Origin: Pseudobacter sp051955275
GTDB lineage: Bacteria; Bacteroidota; Bacteroidia; Chitinophagales; Chitinophagaceae
Assembly: GCF_051955275.1 (NCBI RefSeq)
Contig: NZ_JBQCGW010000138.1
Coordinates: 8,691 to 72,690 of the forward strand
Reading direction: 5' to 3'
Length of the DNA stretch: 64,000 bases
Shown: piece after piece, positions 44,790 to 53,848 of the stretch
Numbering within the stretch: position 1 is the stretch's first letter
Layout: each line of letters opens with the position of its first letter
The notes under the pieces: model-generated
What the model saw: only the letters and a program-made list of their open reading frames with translations
Database searches by the model: none
What the model was told of the DNA's origin: nothing
Program-made: the position numbers and the translations under genes

Positions 44790-45431
44790 TTACACCAGTC
44801 CCTGTTGTACTGCCACTTTAATGAGTGCAGCCACATTATTCACTTCAAACTTTTGAAGCAGATTGCGCCGATGCGTTTCAATAGTCAGCTGGCTCAGGCT
44901 TAGCTTTTCTGCGATCAGCGGGGTGGTCATGCCATCAGAGATGAGGTTCAGTATTTCTTTTTCGCGGCGGGTGAGCTGTGGTACTTCTTTCAGTTCATGA
45001 GCAGATGGCCTGGCGATGATCTGCCTGATCTCGGCGCTGAAACTGATCTGTCCGTTCAGTGCTTCATTGATGCAGTTCAGCAATTCATCGGCTGAGGCGT
45101 TTTTCAACAGGTAGCCGCTGGCTCCATTTTGCAGCATCTGCATGATGATGCTGCGCTCGCTGTGGTTACTGAGGGCCAGTACGCAGGTGCCGGGTGACCG
45201 CTTCTTGATCTCCTTGCAGAGCTCCATTCCATTGGAGTCCGGCAGGGAAATATCCAGCAGCACGATATCTGCCTGTCCGTTTTTCAGGTATTCCAGGAAA
45301 GCATTACCGGAGGTGAAAGTGCCTGCCACATGAATATATTCCTTACTGCCAAGCAGGCGTTGCAGGCCTTCGATCACCACAGGATGATCATCCACAATGG
45401 CCAGCTGTATCTGTTCCTTGTTATGCAACAT
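44790..45431 (-). CDS. NarL/LuxR-family response regulator
   Basis: 213 aa: receiver domain (acidic pocket IVDDH at 12-16, phosphoacceptor Asp60 in IVLLDISLPDSNG, LALSNHSE, GYLLKNAS) and a LuxR-type helix-turn-helix (LTRREKEILNLISDGMTTPL, IAEKLSLSQLTIETHRRNLL). The start overlaps the 3' end of the kinase gene by 11 nt, so the two are translated together and should form a pair. Targets are not shown by the sequence; the divergent small lipoprotein gene is one candidate. Confidence 0.94.
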   Translation of the reverse strand: MLHNKEQIQLAIVDDHPVVIEGLQRLLGSKEYIHVAGTFTSGNAFLEYLKNGQADIVLLDISLPDSNGMELCKEIKKRSPGTCVLALSNHSERSIIMQMLQNGASGYLLKNASADELLNCINEALNGQISFSAEIRQIIARPSAHELKEVPQLTRREKEILNLISDGMTTPLIAEKLSLSQLTIETHRRNLLQKFEVNNVAALIKVAVQQGLV

Positions 45432-47397
45432 TCAGTTCAATATTAATGGAAGTGCCTTCGTTGACGGTGGAATTGATCTCCAGTTTTCCACTGAGGTAAT
45501 CCACACGGTTCTTTACATTGGAAAGGCCGATGCCTTTGAAGCTCCTGATGGCGCTGGTATCGAAGCCTTTTCCATTGTCTTCCAGGGTGATGAAAAAAGT
45601 ATCATTATTCTGGCTGCATTGCAGCAGGATCTCGCTGGCAGATGCATGCTTGATGGCATTGGTGAGCAGTTCCTGCACCACGCGGTAAATGGTGAGTTGC
45701 TTTTCGTGAGGGATATCTGTTGCGATACCATAATGCTGGAAGCGGATATTGACCGTATCCGTCATGAGGTTTTCACAACATTCCCTGAGCGCAGTTTCCA
45801 GTCCGAATTTCAACAGTGTTTCCGGCATCATATTGCGGGCGATGCGGCGCAGCTCACTTATGGAATGATCTATCTGGTCTACAACACGGATGAGATCACG
45901 GGTTTGTGTTTCAGCCGCCATGCCGGTGAGGTTCATCTTTACACCGGCAAGAAGCCCGCCCAGCCCGTCATGCAGGTCGCCTGCCACACGGCGGCGCTCC
46001 CGCTCCTCTCCCTGCAACAGGGCATGCCCCACATGGATCTGCTGCTGCTGCTCTATTTCACGAAGCTGCTGCTGGTGCATGAGGTCCTTTTGGCGGGAAA
46101 GTTTTTTGTTATTTCGCATATACAATAGCGTTAGAGCTGCTACTACCAGCAGTAACAGGCAAACAGATGCCAGGAACCAGATCATCAGCATGGTATTCTT
46201 GGCGGAGAGTGAGGATCTTTCGTTCTCCGACTTAAGTGCATCGATCTTTTTCTGTTTTTCGGCATTACCATACCTGATCTCCATGGCGTGAATCTCATCT
46301 TTCAGTTTGCTGGTGCTGATGCTGTCATTCAGCTGGCTGTAACGCGTCATCCATTCATAGGCAGGCTTGAATTCTCCCAGGGCTGCCTGGGTTTCCGCCA
46401 TGCCTTTGAACAGTTCAAGGCGGTTGCTGAACAGGCTCATCATTTCCGGCTGTTCCGTGAGATGTATCAGCACTTCCTTAGCCTCGCGGTATCTTTTGAG
46501 ATTGAAAAGGGCATAGAATTTCTGAAGCAGCAATCGCTGTTCATCGTAGTTCCTTCCCTGTCCCTGGATCTTATCGATGCCATTGGCCACACTTTGCAGG
46601 GCGTTGCTGAACTGCTTCACGCCAACATAATACAGGGCCTCTGCGGAATAATAGTCAACAATAAGATGTTCATTGGGTTTACGGGTGAGCCAGGCCATTG
46701 CACTGTCGAGCGTAGGCTTTGCCCTGACGAAATCCTCCATCAGTACATAGGTCTCAGCCAGGGTGGTGATGGCGTTGATCAGATCGAGTGTGGAGTTATG
46801 TTGTTTAAGGGTTGTGATAGCATCTTCAAGATAGCTCACTGCTTTATTGTACTGCAGGGTATTCTTGAATACGATGGCCAGATCGAGGTAATTTTTACCG
46901 AGATAAGCCGTATCCCTGGCCTGTTCTGCCAGTGGAATACTTTCATCGATCATCACCCGCGCAAAACCTTCTTCATCTCCCTTCACCTGTTGCAGGATAC
47001 CGTAATTATGCCAGGCTTTGGAGCGGAAGCCAAGGGCCTCACGGGTGTCAAATGCCTTGAGTTGGTCATTGGCGGCCATGAATGCTTTTTCACTGGATGG
47101 GATATCCGATTTCATATAGAACAATACGCCTTCATAGAAATTGGAGAGTGCGATTATATAGGGAATCTTCTTTCCGGAGGTTCTGGCAATGTTGATGTAC
47201 TGTTCTGCTTTAATGGTATCCCGGGCAACCCAGTAGTAGGAAAGCAGTAGTGCGGCATTGGCTTTGGTACTGTCGTTGCCGGACTGCATGATGGCCGTGA
47301 GGCTGTCTGTATACCTGTTAGGCCTGGATTGAGCCCGGGCATTACCAAAAACAGCCAGGATCAGCACGAGGGTAGTGAGACTGATTTTCTGGATCAT
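45421..47397 (-). CDS. TPR-containing sensor histidine kinase (HisKA_3)
   Basis: 658 aa from the ATG at 47397, which gives a clean signal peptide (MIQKISLTTLVLILAVFG then NARAQ). The periplasmic half is a run of TPR-like helices, followed by a coiled coil, one membrane helix at about 403-427, a second coiled coil (QQQLREIEQQQQ), the phosphoacceptor His476 in AGDLHDGLGGLL, and an HATPase domain (VVQELLTNAIKHASASEILL, LEDNGKGFDTS, GIGLSNVKNRVDYLSGKLEI). It partners with the response regulator encoded in the overlapping gene. The signal it senses is unknown. Confidence 0.93.
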   Translation of the reverse strand: MIQKISLTTLVLILAVFGNARAQSRPNRYTDSLTAIMQSGNDSTKANAALLLSYYWVARDTIKAEQYINIARTSGKKIPYIIALSNFYEGVLFYMKSDIPSSEKAFMAANDQLKAFDTREALGFRSKAWHNYGILQQVKGDEEGFARVMIDESIPLAEQARDTAYLGKNYLDLAIVFKNTLQYNKAVSYLEDAITTLKQHNSTLDLINAITTLAETYVLMEDFVRAKPTLDSAMAWLTRKPNEHLIVDYYSAEALYYVGVKQFSNALQSVANGIDKIQGQGRNYDEQRLLLQKFYALFNLKRYREAKEVLIHLTEQPEMMSLFSNRLELFKGMAETQAALGEFKPAYEWMTRYSQLNDSISTSKLKDEIHAMEIRYGNAEKQKKIDALKSENERSSLSAKNTMLMIWFLASVCLLLLVVAALTLLYMRNNKKLSRQKDLMHQQQLREIEQQQQIHVGHALLQGEERERRRVAGDLHDGLGGLLAGVKMNLTGMAAETQTRDLIRVVDQIDHSISELRRIARNMMPETLLKFGLETALRECCENLMTDTVNIRFQHYGIATDIPHEKQLTIYRVVQELLTNAIKHASASEILLQCSQNNDTFFITLEDNGKGFDTSAIRSFKGIGLSNVKNRVDYLSGKLEINSTVNEGTSINIELNVA

Positions 47398-47509
47398 TGG
47401 GCAAATAAACAATAAATGGATTTCAAAAAGTGAATTAGTGGAAAAATACCGGGAAACAAGTAGGCTAAAAACCATGTTTCATAGGATAGGGTTGCCTTTT
47501 AGCTGCTGT

Positions 47510-47517
47510 TAAATTTG
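47510..47517 (+). promoter_or_regulatory. Candidate -7 box of the small lipoprotein gene
   Basis: TAAATTTG, an exact TAnnTTTG, lies 52 nt before the ATG at 47570. A TTG at 47492-47494 is only 15 nt away, shorter than the usual 19. Confidence 0.45.
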
Positions 47518-47569
47518 TGGTTGAAACCACCATTAGCTATTAAATCAAAACGAGATGAAGACACCAGTT

Positions 47570-47950
47570 ATGAAGCACCCTTTGAGATTGTTCACTATTT
47601 TAATGGCAGTTGTACTGCTGGGAACAGCCTGCAAAAAAGACAAGAAAAGTGGATTTCCACGCACTGTATCCATCGAGTATAAGGTAAGCTCCAACAGCGG
47701 GCTGAGTACGGCGGATATTACGTTCACCAATGAGAGCGGCGGCTTGACAGATGTGGACAATGCGTCACTTCCATTTTCAAGAACGATCAGTAAAACACTG
47801 AACGAAGCGCAGGCCATTGGCCTGAACGGTTCAAAACTGGTTGCCGGCCACCTGAAGCTGGAGATCATTGTAGACGGGAAGTCTGTGGTAGCGCAGGACT
47901 TTACGCAAAGTCCGGTAATTTCTGCGATCGTACAGCACACTTTCTACTGA
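47570..47950 (+). CDS. Small lipoprotein resembling MmpS-type proteins
   Basis: 126 aa from the second Met (47570); the upstream ATG at 47555 adds five residues. Lipobox LLGTAC. The mature part follows the pattern of MmpS-type domains: VSIEYKVSSNSGLSTADITF, TNESGGL, LPFSRTI and LEIIVDGKSVVAQDF. The match is by eye and the role in Bacteroidota is unknown. It diverges from the two-component operon with a 172-nt gap and ends at a terminator. Confidence 0.65.
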   Translation: MKHPLRLFTILMAVVLLGTACKKDKKSGFPRTVSIEYKVSSNSGLSTADITFTNESGGLTDVDNASLPFSRTISKTLNEAQAIGLNGSKLVAGHLKLEIIVDGKSVVAQDFTQSPVISAIVQHTFY

Positions 47951-47978
47951 TAAATAACCTTAGTTGTACCTGAATAGA

Positions 47979-48009
47979 GGCCGTTCCGCAAGGGGCGGCC
48001 TTTCGTTTT
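47979..48009 (+). terminator. Rho-independent terminator
   Basis: GGCCGTTCC, loop GCAA, GGGGCGGCC (with G-T pairs) then TTTCGTTTT, 28 nt after the stop of the small lipoprotein gene. Confidence 0.75.
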
Positions 48010-48142
48010 ACGTGGATCACGGCATTGGTTAAGCCATCGGCCTTATCCGTTAAACGAAGCTTTCCTTCTGCCCTGCTGCTGCTTTTCTTTGTGAGGTCAA
48101 TCTGAAACAATAACCATTATTTAGAACACAAAACCATTGATC

Positions 48143-48577
48143 ATGAAAAAAGCATTTGCAATTGCTGTGATGTTTATGCTGGCATTCGCCACCAACTCCA
48201 TCGCACAGGCCGGATCTGCCGGCAACAGGGAAGCAGCAAAACCTGTTATCAAAGAAATTACATTGAAACTGGTAGATGGCAGTAATACCGTTACTGTTCC
48301 TGATGGAAATGGCACCATCAGATTCACGAAACGCGGAGATAAGATCACTGATGTGGTATATACGGATGCGGCGGGAAAATCAAGTAGGATGCAAAGTTCA
48401 CAGATAGCAGGGCCCAAACCCTGTAAGTGCCCGATCCCGGATGCCTGCTATTCCATCCCCAATAACCAGAGCATCGGGATGTGCATCTGTAAGGCATGTG
48501 ATCTGAGCAGTGGAAATCATGTGGTAACAATGTGGCTGCCGGCAGTACAGAAGATCCGTGATGCAGCCAACAAATAA
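48143..48577 (+). CDS. Secreted cysteine-rich small protein, unknown function
   Basis: 144 aa from the second Met (48143; an ATG six nt upstream is possible). A signal peptide (MKKAFAIAVMFMLAFATNSI, then AQ) precedes a soluble segment (EITLKLVDGSNTVTVPDG) and a compact cysteine region with six Cys at 94, 96, 102, 114, 116 and 119: CKCPIPDAC, then CICKAC. The symmetric CxC pairs suggest disulfides or metal binding. I do not recognise a family. It stands between two terminators, so it is a single-gene unit. Confidence 0.6.
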   Translation: MKKAFAIAVMFMLAFATNSIAQAGSAGNREAAKPVIKEITLKLVDGSNTVTVPDGNGTIRFTKRGDKITDVVYTDAAGKSSRMQSSQIAGPKPCKCPIPDACYSIPNNQSIGMCICKACDLSSGNHVVTMWLPAVQKIRDAANK

Positions 48578-48635
48578 TATTTAAGGACGGTTCGGTTTTA
48601 AGGGCAATTTCAAGGGTGTTTTTTGATTTGATAGC

Positions 48636-48670
48636 GGGCAGGCCGGAGAGCCTGCCCTTATCTTTTCAGG
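48636..48670 (+). terminator. Rho-independent terminator after the cysteine-rich gene
   Basis: GGGCAGGC, loop CGGAGA, GCCTGCCC followed by TTATCTTTTC; perfect 8-bp stem, 58 nt after the stop at 48577. Confidence 0.75.
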
Positions 48671-48714
48671 TTTATTGACTTTCGTAAAGCAGGCATTCCG
48701 GTTTATTCCTCAGC

Positions 48715-48742
48715 AAAAAAGGGTGTACCCTGCGGCACACCC
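48715..48742 (-). terminator. Rho-independent terminator of the thioredoxin/protease operon
   Basis: On the minus strand GGGTGT and ACACCC arms enclose an 10-nt loop, followed by TTTTTT (AAAAAA at 48715-48720). It lies 25 nt after the stop of the thioredoxin-like gene ending at 48768. Confidence 0.75.
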
Positions 48743-48767
48743 TCGAACTACAGAATGGGGAACGGTC

Positions 48768-49763
48768 CTATTTGTTTTCTGCAAGCAGGCGTTCCAGCAA
48801 GCTATTCAGGGTTGATTTTTTATAGAAATCAATTTCCGCGGCCACCTTTCCATCTGGTGCAATTACCACCATATAAGGAATGGAATGAAAGCGGAACGGG
48901 GTTTTAAGGCCCTTGTCGGTAAACCCGTGTTGTCCAACAGCCTGATACCATGGCATCTTTTCTTCTTCCATGGCTGTTTTCCATTTTTCCAGATCATGGT
49001 CAACGGAAACACTGATGAACTCGATGCCTTTGGGGGCAAAGGTCTTATAAGTTTCCGTAAGCGTGGGAATGAATGCTCTGCAGGGACCGCACCAGGATGC
49101 CCAGAAGTCCACTACCAGGAATTTGCCTTTAAATCGGTCCCATGAGAATTCTTTGCCATCAGGGCCCGTGAGAACCACAGCCGGAACCGGTTTGCCTGTA
49201 AGTGCCATCTTATCCTCATTATCCAGGAAGGCTTTTACTTTCCGGCCCCAGAAGGAACTCTTAACTGTTGGGCTGAGGATAGCATATTTTTCCCGCATGG
49301 TGTTGGGTTCAGTACCAAAGTATTTGATCAGAAGATAAGCTGAGAAAATATCCCCCGGGTTATTGGTCACATATTCGGGATAGCCTTTTCCTGAACGCAT
49401 GAATTGCACGAAAGAACCTTGCAATTCACCGCCTTTCACTGAAGTCTCGTTCAGTTCACTGAAAGGCGTTTCAATGGTGTAGCTGGTATTTTCCAGTATC
49501 AGCCTCACTTTTTTGGTGCTGATGAAGAGGTCGATCATATCTGGCTCTTCCACTTTTCCTCTCAGTTCAAACTCGCCATTAACGATCCGGACCTTTTCAG
49601 GAAATTCATCATGATGAACTTCCTCACCTTCATGCTTATGCGCATCTATCCTTGCGTATCCGCTGATGATGCCCGGCACCTTCCCCTTTATCACGAAACC
49701 CTGTGCAAAAGAGAATGCCGGAACGATCATCATTATCAGAACATAAAAGTTTCTGTTTTTCAT
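48768..49763 (-). CDS. TlpA/ResA-like thioredoxin protein with DUF4369 domain
   Basis: 331 aa, exported (VLIMMIVPAFSFAQ). The N-terminal DUF4369-like beta domain (GFVIKGKVPGIISGYARID, GEFELRGKVEEP) has a His/Glu-rich loop (HKHEGEEVHHDEFPE) that could bind metal. The C-terminal thioredoxin fold carries FLVVDFWASWCGPC (Cys225/Cys228) and the cis-Pro SIPYMVVIAPDG. Such proteins are periplasmic disulfide reductases in Bacteroidota. It is 19 nt after a second gene of the same type and is the last of its operon. Confidence 0.9.
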   Translation of the reverse strand: MKNRNFYVLIMMIVPAFSFAQGFVIKGKVPGIISGYARIDAHKHEGEEVHHDEFPEKVRIVNGEFELRGKVEEPDMIDLFISTKKVRLILENTSYTIETPFSELNETSVKGGELQGSFVQFMRSGKGYPEYVTNNPGDIFSAYLLIKYFGTEPNTMREKYAILSPTVKSSFWGRKVKAFLDNEDKMALTGKPVPAVVLTGPDGKEFSWDRFKGKFLVVDFWASWCGPCRAFIPTLTETYKTFAPKGIEFISVSVDHDLEKWKTAMEEEKMPWYQAVGQHGFTDKGLKTPFRFHSIPYMVVIAPDGKVAAEIDFYKKSTLNSLLERLLAENK

Positions 49764-49782
49764 GGCGGTAAACTGTTTAAGC

Positions 49783-50943
49783 TTATTTGATGTGCTCGGA
49801 AAGCACTTTCATGATGTCTTCGTTGTACAGTTTGGTGGCCAGGATCTTTCCATCAGGTCCGATCAGAACGTTGAAAGGGATGGCGCTTACATTGTAAGAA
49901 AGTGCAGCAGGCTCTTTCCAGCTCAGCAGGGATGACAGTTGGGGCCAGTCCATACCATGACTTTTCACTGCAGCCAGCCATTTTTCACGGTCGCCATCCA
50001 GCGAGATGCCCACCATTACAAAGTTTTTGGATTTGAACTTATCGTTGGCAGCTTTCAGGAAAGGGATCTGCGGTTTGCAGGGACCACACCAGCTTGCCCA
50101 GAAATCGAGCAGAACGTATTTGCCTTTGTAATCAGCCAGGGTTACGGTTTTGCCATTAACATCGAGTGTGGAGAAATCAGGAGCCATATTGCCTACAGCT
50201 GTTTTGTCTTCTTTCGGAGCCCCCATACTTAATGATACAGGCGAAGGGTCTACTTTGCCGGGGAAAAGGATCCTTTGTGAAATGCGTGATTTCTGAGCAT
50301 GTGGCCCGAGTGTGCGGATCAGTGAATCTACAGCAAAGCGGGGTTTGCCCTGTCCGATGAAAGTAGACATTACCACATAAGATGCAACACCGGAGTTGGA
50401 GTTCTTTCTTACCCAGGCCAGTGCTTCATCTTCTCTTTTCAGCTTCCAGTCCTTCAGTTCTTTCTCTGCTTCAGCTACTGCATCTTCATCGCCTACCTGC
50501 TGGGCTTTGGAGATCATGTTCTGAAGTTCTGCCAGCCTTGCGTATTTGGGAGAAATTTCAGAAAAATTCTCGGTTATATATTTCCAGTCAGCCACAAACT
50601 GGCTACCGGTGATCTTCGCGTCTCTGAAACCAGGTTTTGCACCTTGTTTGATCACCACTTTACCCGGCTCAAAATAATGCACCATACCGGTATGCATCGG
50701 ATCGGAATAATCATTGCCTACCGAAAGGATATAGGCGCACCCGCCTTTAGGCATTTTAAGATTGAAGCTGAACTTATGATCTTTGATGATGGTCCTTTCT
50801 GTTTCTCCGGAATAAGGATCAAACAGGTAGGCTGTTGTATCATTCGGCAGCCATTTCATATCCACATTGATGGACAGCTCATCCTGACTGTGCGCAGACA
50901 GTGCCAGAAAGCAGAGAGAAGCAGATAACAATTTCTTGATCAT
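49783..50943 (-). CDS. TlpA-like thioredoxin protein, second paralogue
   Basis: 386 aa from the ATG at 50943 (MIKKLLSASLCFLALSAHSQ is the signal peptide). An N-terminal beta domain and an alpha-helical linker (LQNMISKAQQVGDEDAVAEA) lead to a thioredoxin domain with NMAPDFSTLDVNGKTVTLAD, YVLLDFWASWCGPC (Cys286/Cys289), WPQLSSLLSWKEPAALSYNV and cis-Pro AIPFNVLIGPDG. It lies 20 nt after the Prc-type protease gene and 19 nt before its paralogue, so the three genes form one operon for envelope protein quality control or maturation. Confidence 0.9.
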   Translation of the reverse strand: MIKKLLSASLCFLALSAHSQDELSINVDMKWLPNDTTAYLFDPYSGETERTIIKDHKFSFNLKMPKGGCAYILSVGNDYSDPMHTGMVHYFEPGKVVIKQGAKPGFRDAKITGSQFVADWKYITENFSEISPKYARLAELQNMISKAQQVGDEDAVAEAEKELKDWKLKREDEALAWVRKNSNSGVASYVVMSTFIGQGKPRFAVDSLIRTLGPHAQKSRISQRILFPGKVDPSPVSLSMGAPKEDKTAVGNMAPDFSTLDVNGKTVTLADYKGKYVLLDFWASWCGPCKPQIPFLKAANDKFKSKNFVMVGISLDGDREKWLAAVKSHGMDWPQLSSLLSWKEPAALSYNVSAIPFNVLIGPDGKILATKLYNEDIMKVLSEHIK

Positions 50944-50963
50944 TGTAATGTGTGTTTGGTATT

Positions 50964-53084
50964 TCAATTTTTGTTTCCTGAAGCATTGATCATGTCCTGC
51001 ACCAGTTCTACGGTTTCAGCAAGGAGCAGGTCTTTGCTTAATGTATCGAGCCAGTTCCTGTATAATTTCTCCTGTGATTCATCACGCTGCTGCAACCCGG
51101 GGTTAACGCGTGTAAAGAAGGAAGGAGTTACATTCAGGAATGTCTGTTGCAGTATTTTGCCGTGTGAGATCTTCTCTTCCAGCTCTTTCATTTCTTTTTT
51201 CACTGACAGGTAACCGGCCAGGCTGAGTGGTGCAGGAGCCAGCTGCAGTTGCTGCAGGCGGCTGATATGCTGCGCCAGCATCTGCAGGGCTGTATTGGCT
51301 TTGGCTCTTTGCTGCGCCTTGTCTACTACCATCCGGTAAGGGAAGCTGTAAGCAACCTGCCTCGCCTTGTTTATATCGAGCGTATCAGCTTGCAGAACTG
51401 CAGGCATTTCCGCCTCTCTTGAAATATTCAGCATGTATTTATCTGTAAGTACCACGTCAGACTTCACTCCTATCATTTGGGTGGTAGTGCCGTTGGCACG
51501 GTAGAATTTCTGTACAGTGAGGCGCATGCTTCCATACCTGATATCGGCTGTGCCTTTGGAAGGATCCCCCATTTTACCGATGTTCATGGGGATCTGGGAA
51601 GTGCCTTTACCGAAAGATGCGGTGGTGCCAACGATCAGGCCACGATGATGGTCCTGGATGGCCGCAGCAAATATTTCGGAAGCCGATGCACTGCCCTCGT
51701 CTATCAATACGGCCAGGGGACCTTCGTACTGTGGCGGTACATTGGGAGACAAATGTTCATCCACTTTATCTCTTCCACGCAGGAGGCTCATGACTGATTG
51801 CGGCATAAAGCTGGAACCCATTCTCACCACTTCAGAGAGCGAACCGCCGCCATTTCCACGCAGATCGAAAATGATACCATCCACATCCTGGTCTTTCAAT
51901 TTCTCTATCTCCATACGAACGTCACCGGAGCAGCCGGGGAATTCGGGATTATCAGGATTCACATAGAACAGCGGAAGATATACCAGCCCTATCTTTTTCC
52001 CATTCTGACTGATCACGGCACTCTTTGCTTTATTGGGATTATCGGGTACTCTTTCCCGTTTGATGGAGATGGTTCTTTCTGGCTGTCCGGGCTGCATTAC
52101 CTGCATTGTCACAGATGTGCCTTCTTCACCGCGGATCATGGATGTAACCTCATTGGGTTCAAGATCAGCTGTAGAGATCATCTTGCCTGTTTTGTCGGCA
52201 ACGGCCAGGATACGGTCGTTTTCTTTCAGCAGGCCACTTTTGAATGCTGCACCGCCGGGAACCAGCCTTTTTACGAATACATCTATCTCGCCGATTCCCA
52301 TTTCCATTCCGATCCCATAGAACCTGCCCATTACTGAAGCCATAAGATTGTCTTCCGTATCCGGCAGCGTATAGCCTGTATGCGGGTCCATGCTCAGCGT
52401 GATGGCATTCATGTATAACGAGAACTTTTCGTCGATGGCGTTGCTCTTCTGTTCTTTGGTGAAGAACCGGCGGTACCAGGTGGAGACTTTATCGCGTGTT
52501 TTCTTTTCAAGCGCAGTGTCTATCACTGTGCTGCCTGTTGTCTGCAGGTCGGCATAATTCTTCAGGAAACCATATTTCAGGAAACCCGACCAGAGCTTTT
52601 CTCTTTCTGAAGCATTTGCAGGAAATACACTTTTCTTCCTGTCTATGGTGAATATTTCATTTCGGGAAAGATCCAGTGGTTGTTTCAGTGATTTTTCAAC
52701 GTAGATTTTGAACTCCTGGATCCTGGTGGCATAGAGTTTCCAGGCAAGGTTAAAGAATTCCACATTGCTGCCGTTGTTGATCTCATCGTCCAGCAGGTTG
52801 CGGTATGCATTCAGTTTGTTGATGTCTTCCTGCAGGAAAATATACCTGTTAGGATCGATATAGTTGAGGAACTGGTCCCATACCAGGGCAGAGTACTGAT
52901 CATCGATGGCCCTGGGGGAATAATGGCTCTTGAGTAATTTCTGAGTAATGGCCCTGACAATGTCTTTGCGCATATTATCGGGGCCAACGGTTTGCGCGCT
53001 ATTCTGGGCCAAACCTGTACTGGCCGCGCCCAGAAAGAGAAAACCTGCCATCAGGGCAGAACGGGATTTGAAAAAATTCACCAT
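50964..53084 (-). CDS. Prc/Tsp-type carboxy-terminal processing protease (S41A)
   Basis: 706 aa: signal peptide (ALMAGFLFLGAASTGLAQ), N-terminal Prc helical region (YSALVWDQFLNYIDPNRYIF), PDZ domain (GIGEIDVFVKRLVPGGAAFK, LKENDRILAV), S41 core (VDGIIFDLRGNGGGSLSEVV), the Ser-Lys dyad Ser467 in IDEGSASASEIF and Lys493 in ASFGKGTSQ, and the Prc-specific C-terminal helical domain. It degrades or trims periplasmic proteins at their C-termini. Compared with E. coli Prc there is one extra residue between Ser and Lys. It is the first of three closely spaced genes, followed by two thioredoxin-like proteins. Confidence 0.92.
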   Translation of the reverse strand: MVNFFKSRSALMAGFLFLGAASTGLAQNSAQTVGPDNMRKDIVRAITQKLLKSHYSPRAIDDQYSALVWDQFLNYIDPNRYIFLQEDINKLNAYRNLLDDEINNGSNVEFFNLAWKLYATRIQEFKIYVEKSLKQPLDLSRNEIFTIDRKKSVFPANASEREKLWSGFLKYGFLKNYADLQTTGSTVIDTALEKKTRDKVSTWYRRFFTKEQKSNAIDEKFSLYMNAITLSMDPHTGYTLPDTEDNLMASVMGRFYGIGMEMGIGEIDVFVKRLVPGGAAFKSGLLKENDRILAVADKTGKMISTADLEPNEVTSMIRGEEGTSVTMQVMQPGQPERTISIKRERVPDNPNKAKSAVISQNGKKIGLVYLPLFYVNPDNPEFPGCSGDVRMEIEKLKDQDVDGIIFDLRGNGGGSLSEVVRMGSSFMPQSVMSLLRGRDKVDEHLSPNVPPQYEGPLAVLIDEGSASASEIFAAAIQDHHRGLIVGTTASFGKGTSQIPMNIGKMGDPSKGTADIRYGSMRLTVQKFYRANGTTTQMIGVKSDVVLTDKYMLNISREAEMPAVLQADTLDINKARQVAYSFPYRMVVDKAQQRAKANTALQMLAQHISRLQQLQLAPAPLSLAGYLSVKKEMKELEEKISHGKILQQTFLNVTPSFFTRVNPGLQQRDESQEKLYRNWLDTLSKDLLLAETVELVQDMINASGNKN

Positions 53085-53175
53085 ACCGGATAAGCCAGCT
53101 GTTTTGTACAGGCAGCTTATCTACAAACACGGTGGACTGAAAACAGGGTGAAGGAAATAAGGATAAATTAATGTA

Positions 53176-53751
53176 CTATTTCCGTGTTTTCCACCAGCTG
53201 GCGAATTCGGAAAGATCTTCTTTTTCTTTCTCCATGAGGTCTATCTGATCGTTGATCATCACCATCTCGTTGCTGCGGACGGTATCCGGCTCGGGAAACT
53301 GGGACTCATACCTTTTGGAGGCACGGACCATGCCTTCCAGGACATCCACTTTTTCGCCATTGTCCTTATGGAAAGCTTCCACCCTGAAGATACTGGGTTT
53401 AAGCACGGTGAGCTTGAGGATGCGCGTATGCACAACAAAAGGAATGGCCGCAGGACTGATCTGGAAGATCATATCGCCGTCTGCCAGTACCAGGCGTTTG
53501 TTTTTGGTATCCGGACTGGCCTTGCTTCCATCAAGCAGGAAGATGCGGCAACTGTCTGCCAGTGGAATCTCCTGAAAGGTTTTATAGAGATAAGGAAAGG
53601 AATCTACGGGAGGTTTATATATGGGGATCACCTGCTGAGCAGCCTCTTCTCTGGCAATCTTTTCTTTGATGCCTTTGTTGATACGGGTAAAGATGAGAAA
53701 AATTGCAGCTACCGCTACTATGACAGCCAGAATTGAGCCTTTCCATTTCAT
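53176..53751 (-). CDS. Membrane-anchored FecR-like domain protein without sigma factor
   Basis: 191 aa: one N-terminal membrane helix (about residues 5-22, SILAVIVAVAAIFLIF), then a periplasmic beta domain with LVLADGDMIFQI, SIFRVEAFHKDNGEKVDVLE, GMVRASKRYES and NEMVMINDQID. This order follows the FecR sensor domain (embedded value, then a "V.VLEG.V.V" strand, then a final base strand). It lacks the cytoplasmic sigma-binding part, and no sigma gene is adjacent. The call is by eye. It lies 91 nt upstream of the protease operon. Confidence 0.5.
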   Translation of the reverse strand: MKWKGSILAVIVAVAAIFLIFTRINKGIKEKIAREEAAQQVIPIYKPPVDSFPYLYKTFQEIPLADSCRIFLLDGSKASPDTKNKRLVLADGDMIFQISPAAIPFVVHTRILKLTVLKPSIFRVEAFHKDNGEKVDVLEGMVRASKRYESQFPEPDTVRSNEMVMINDQIDLMEKEKEDLSEFASWWKTRK

Positions 53752-53848
53752 GCAGTTCTGTTATGGTGACCGCTAAATTACGGTAGTTCAGCAAGAAATG
53801 TCAGCAGGTTATGGAAAAAAATCCACAGGCATCCATGAGGTTATCATG

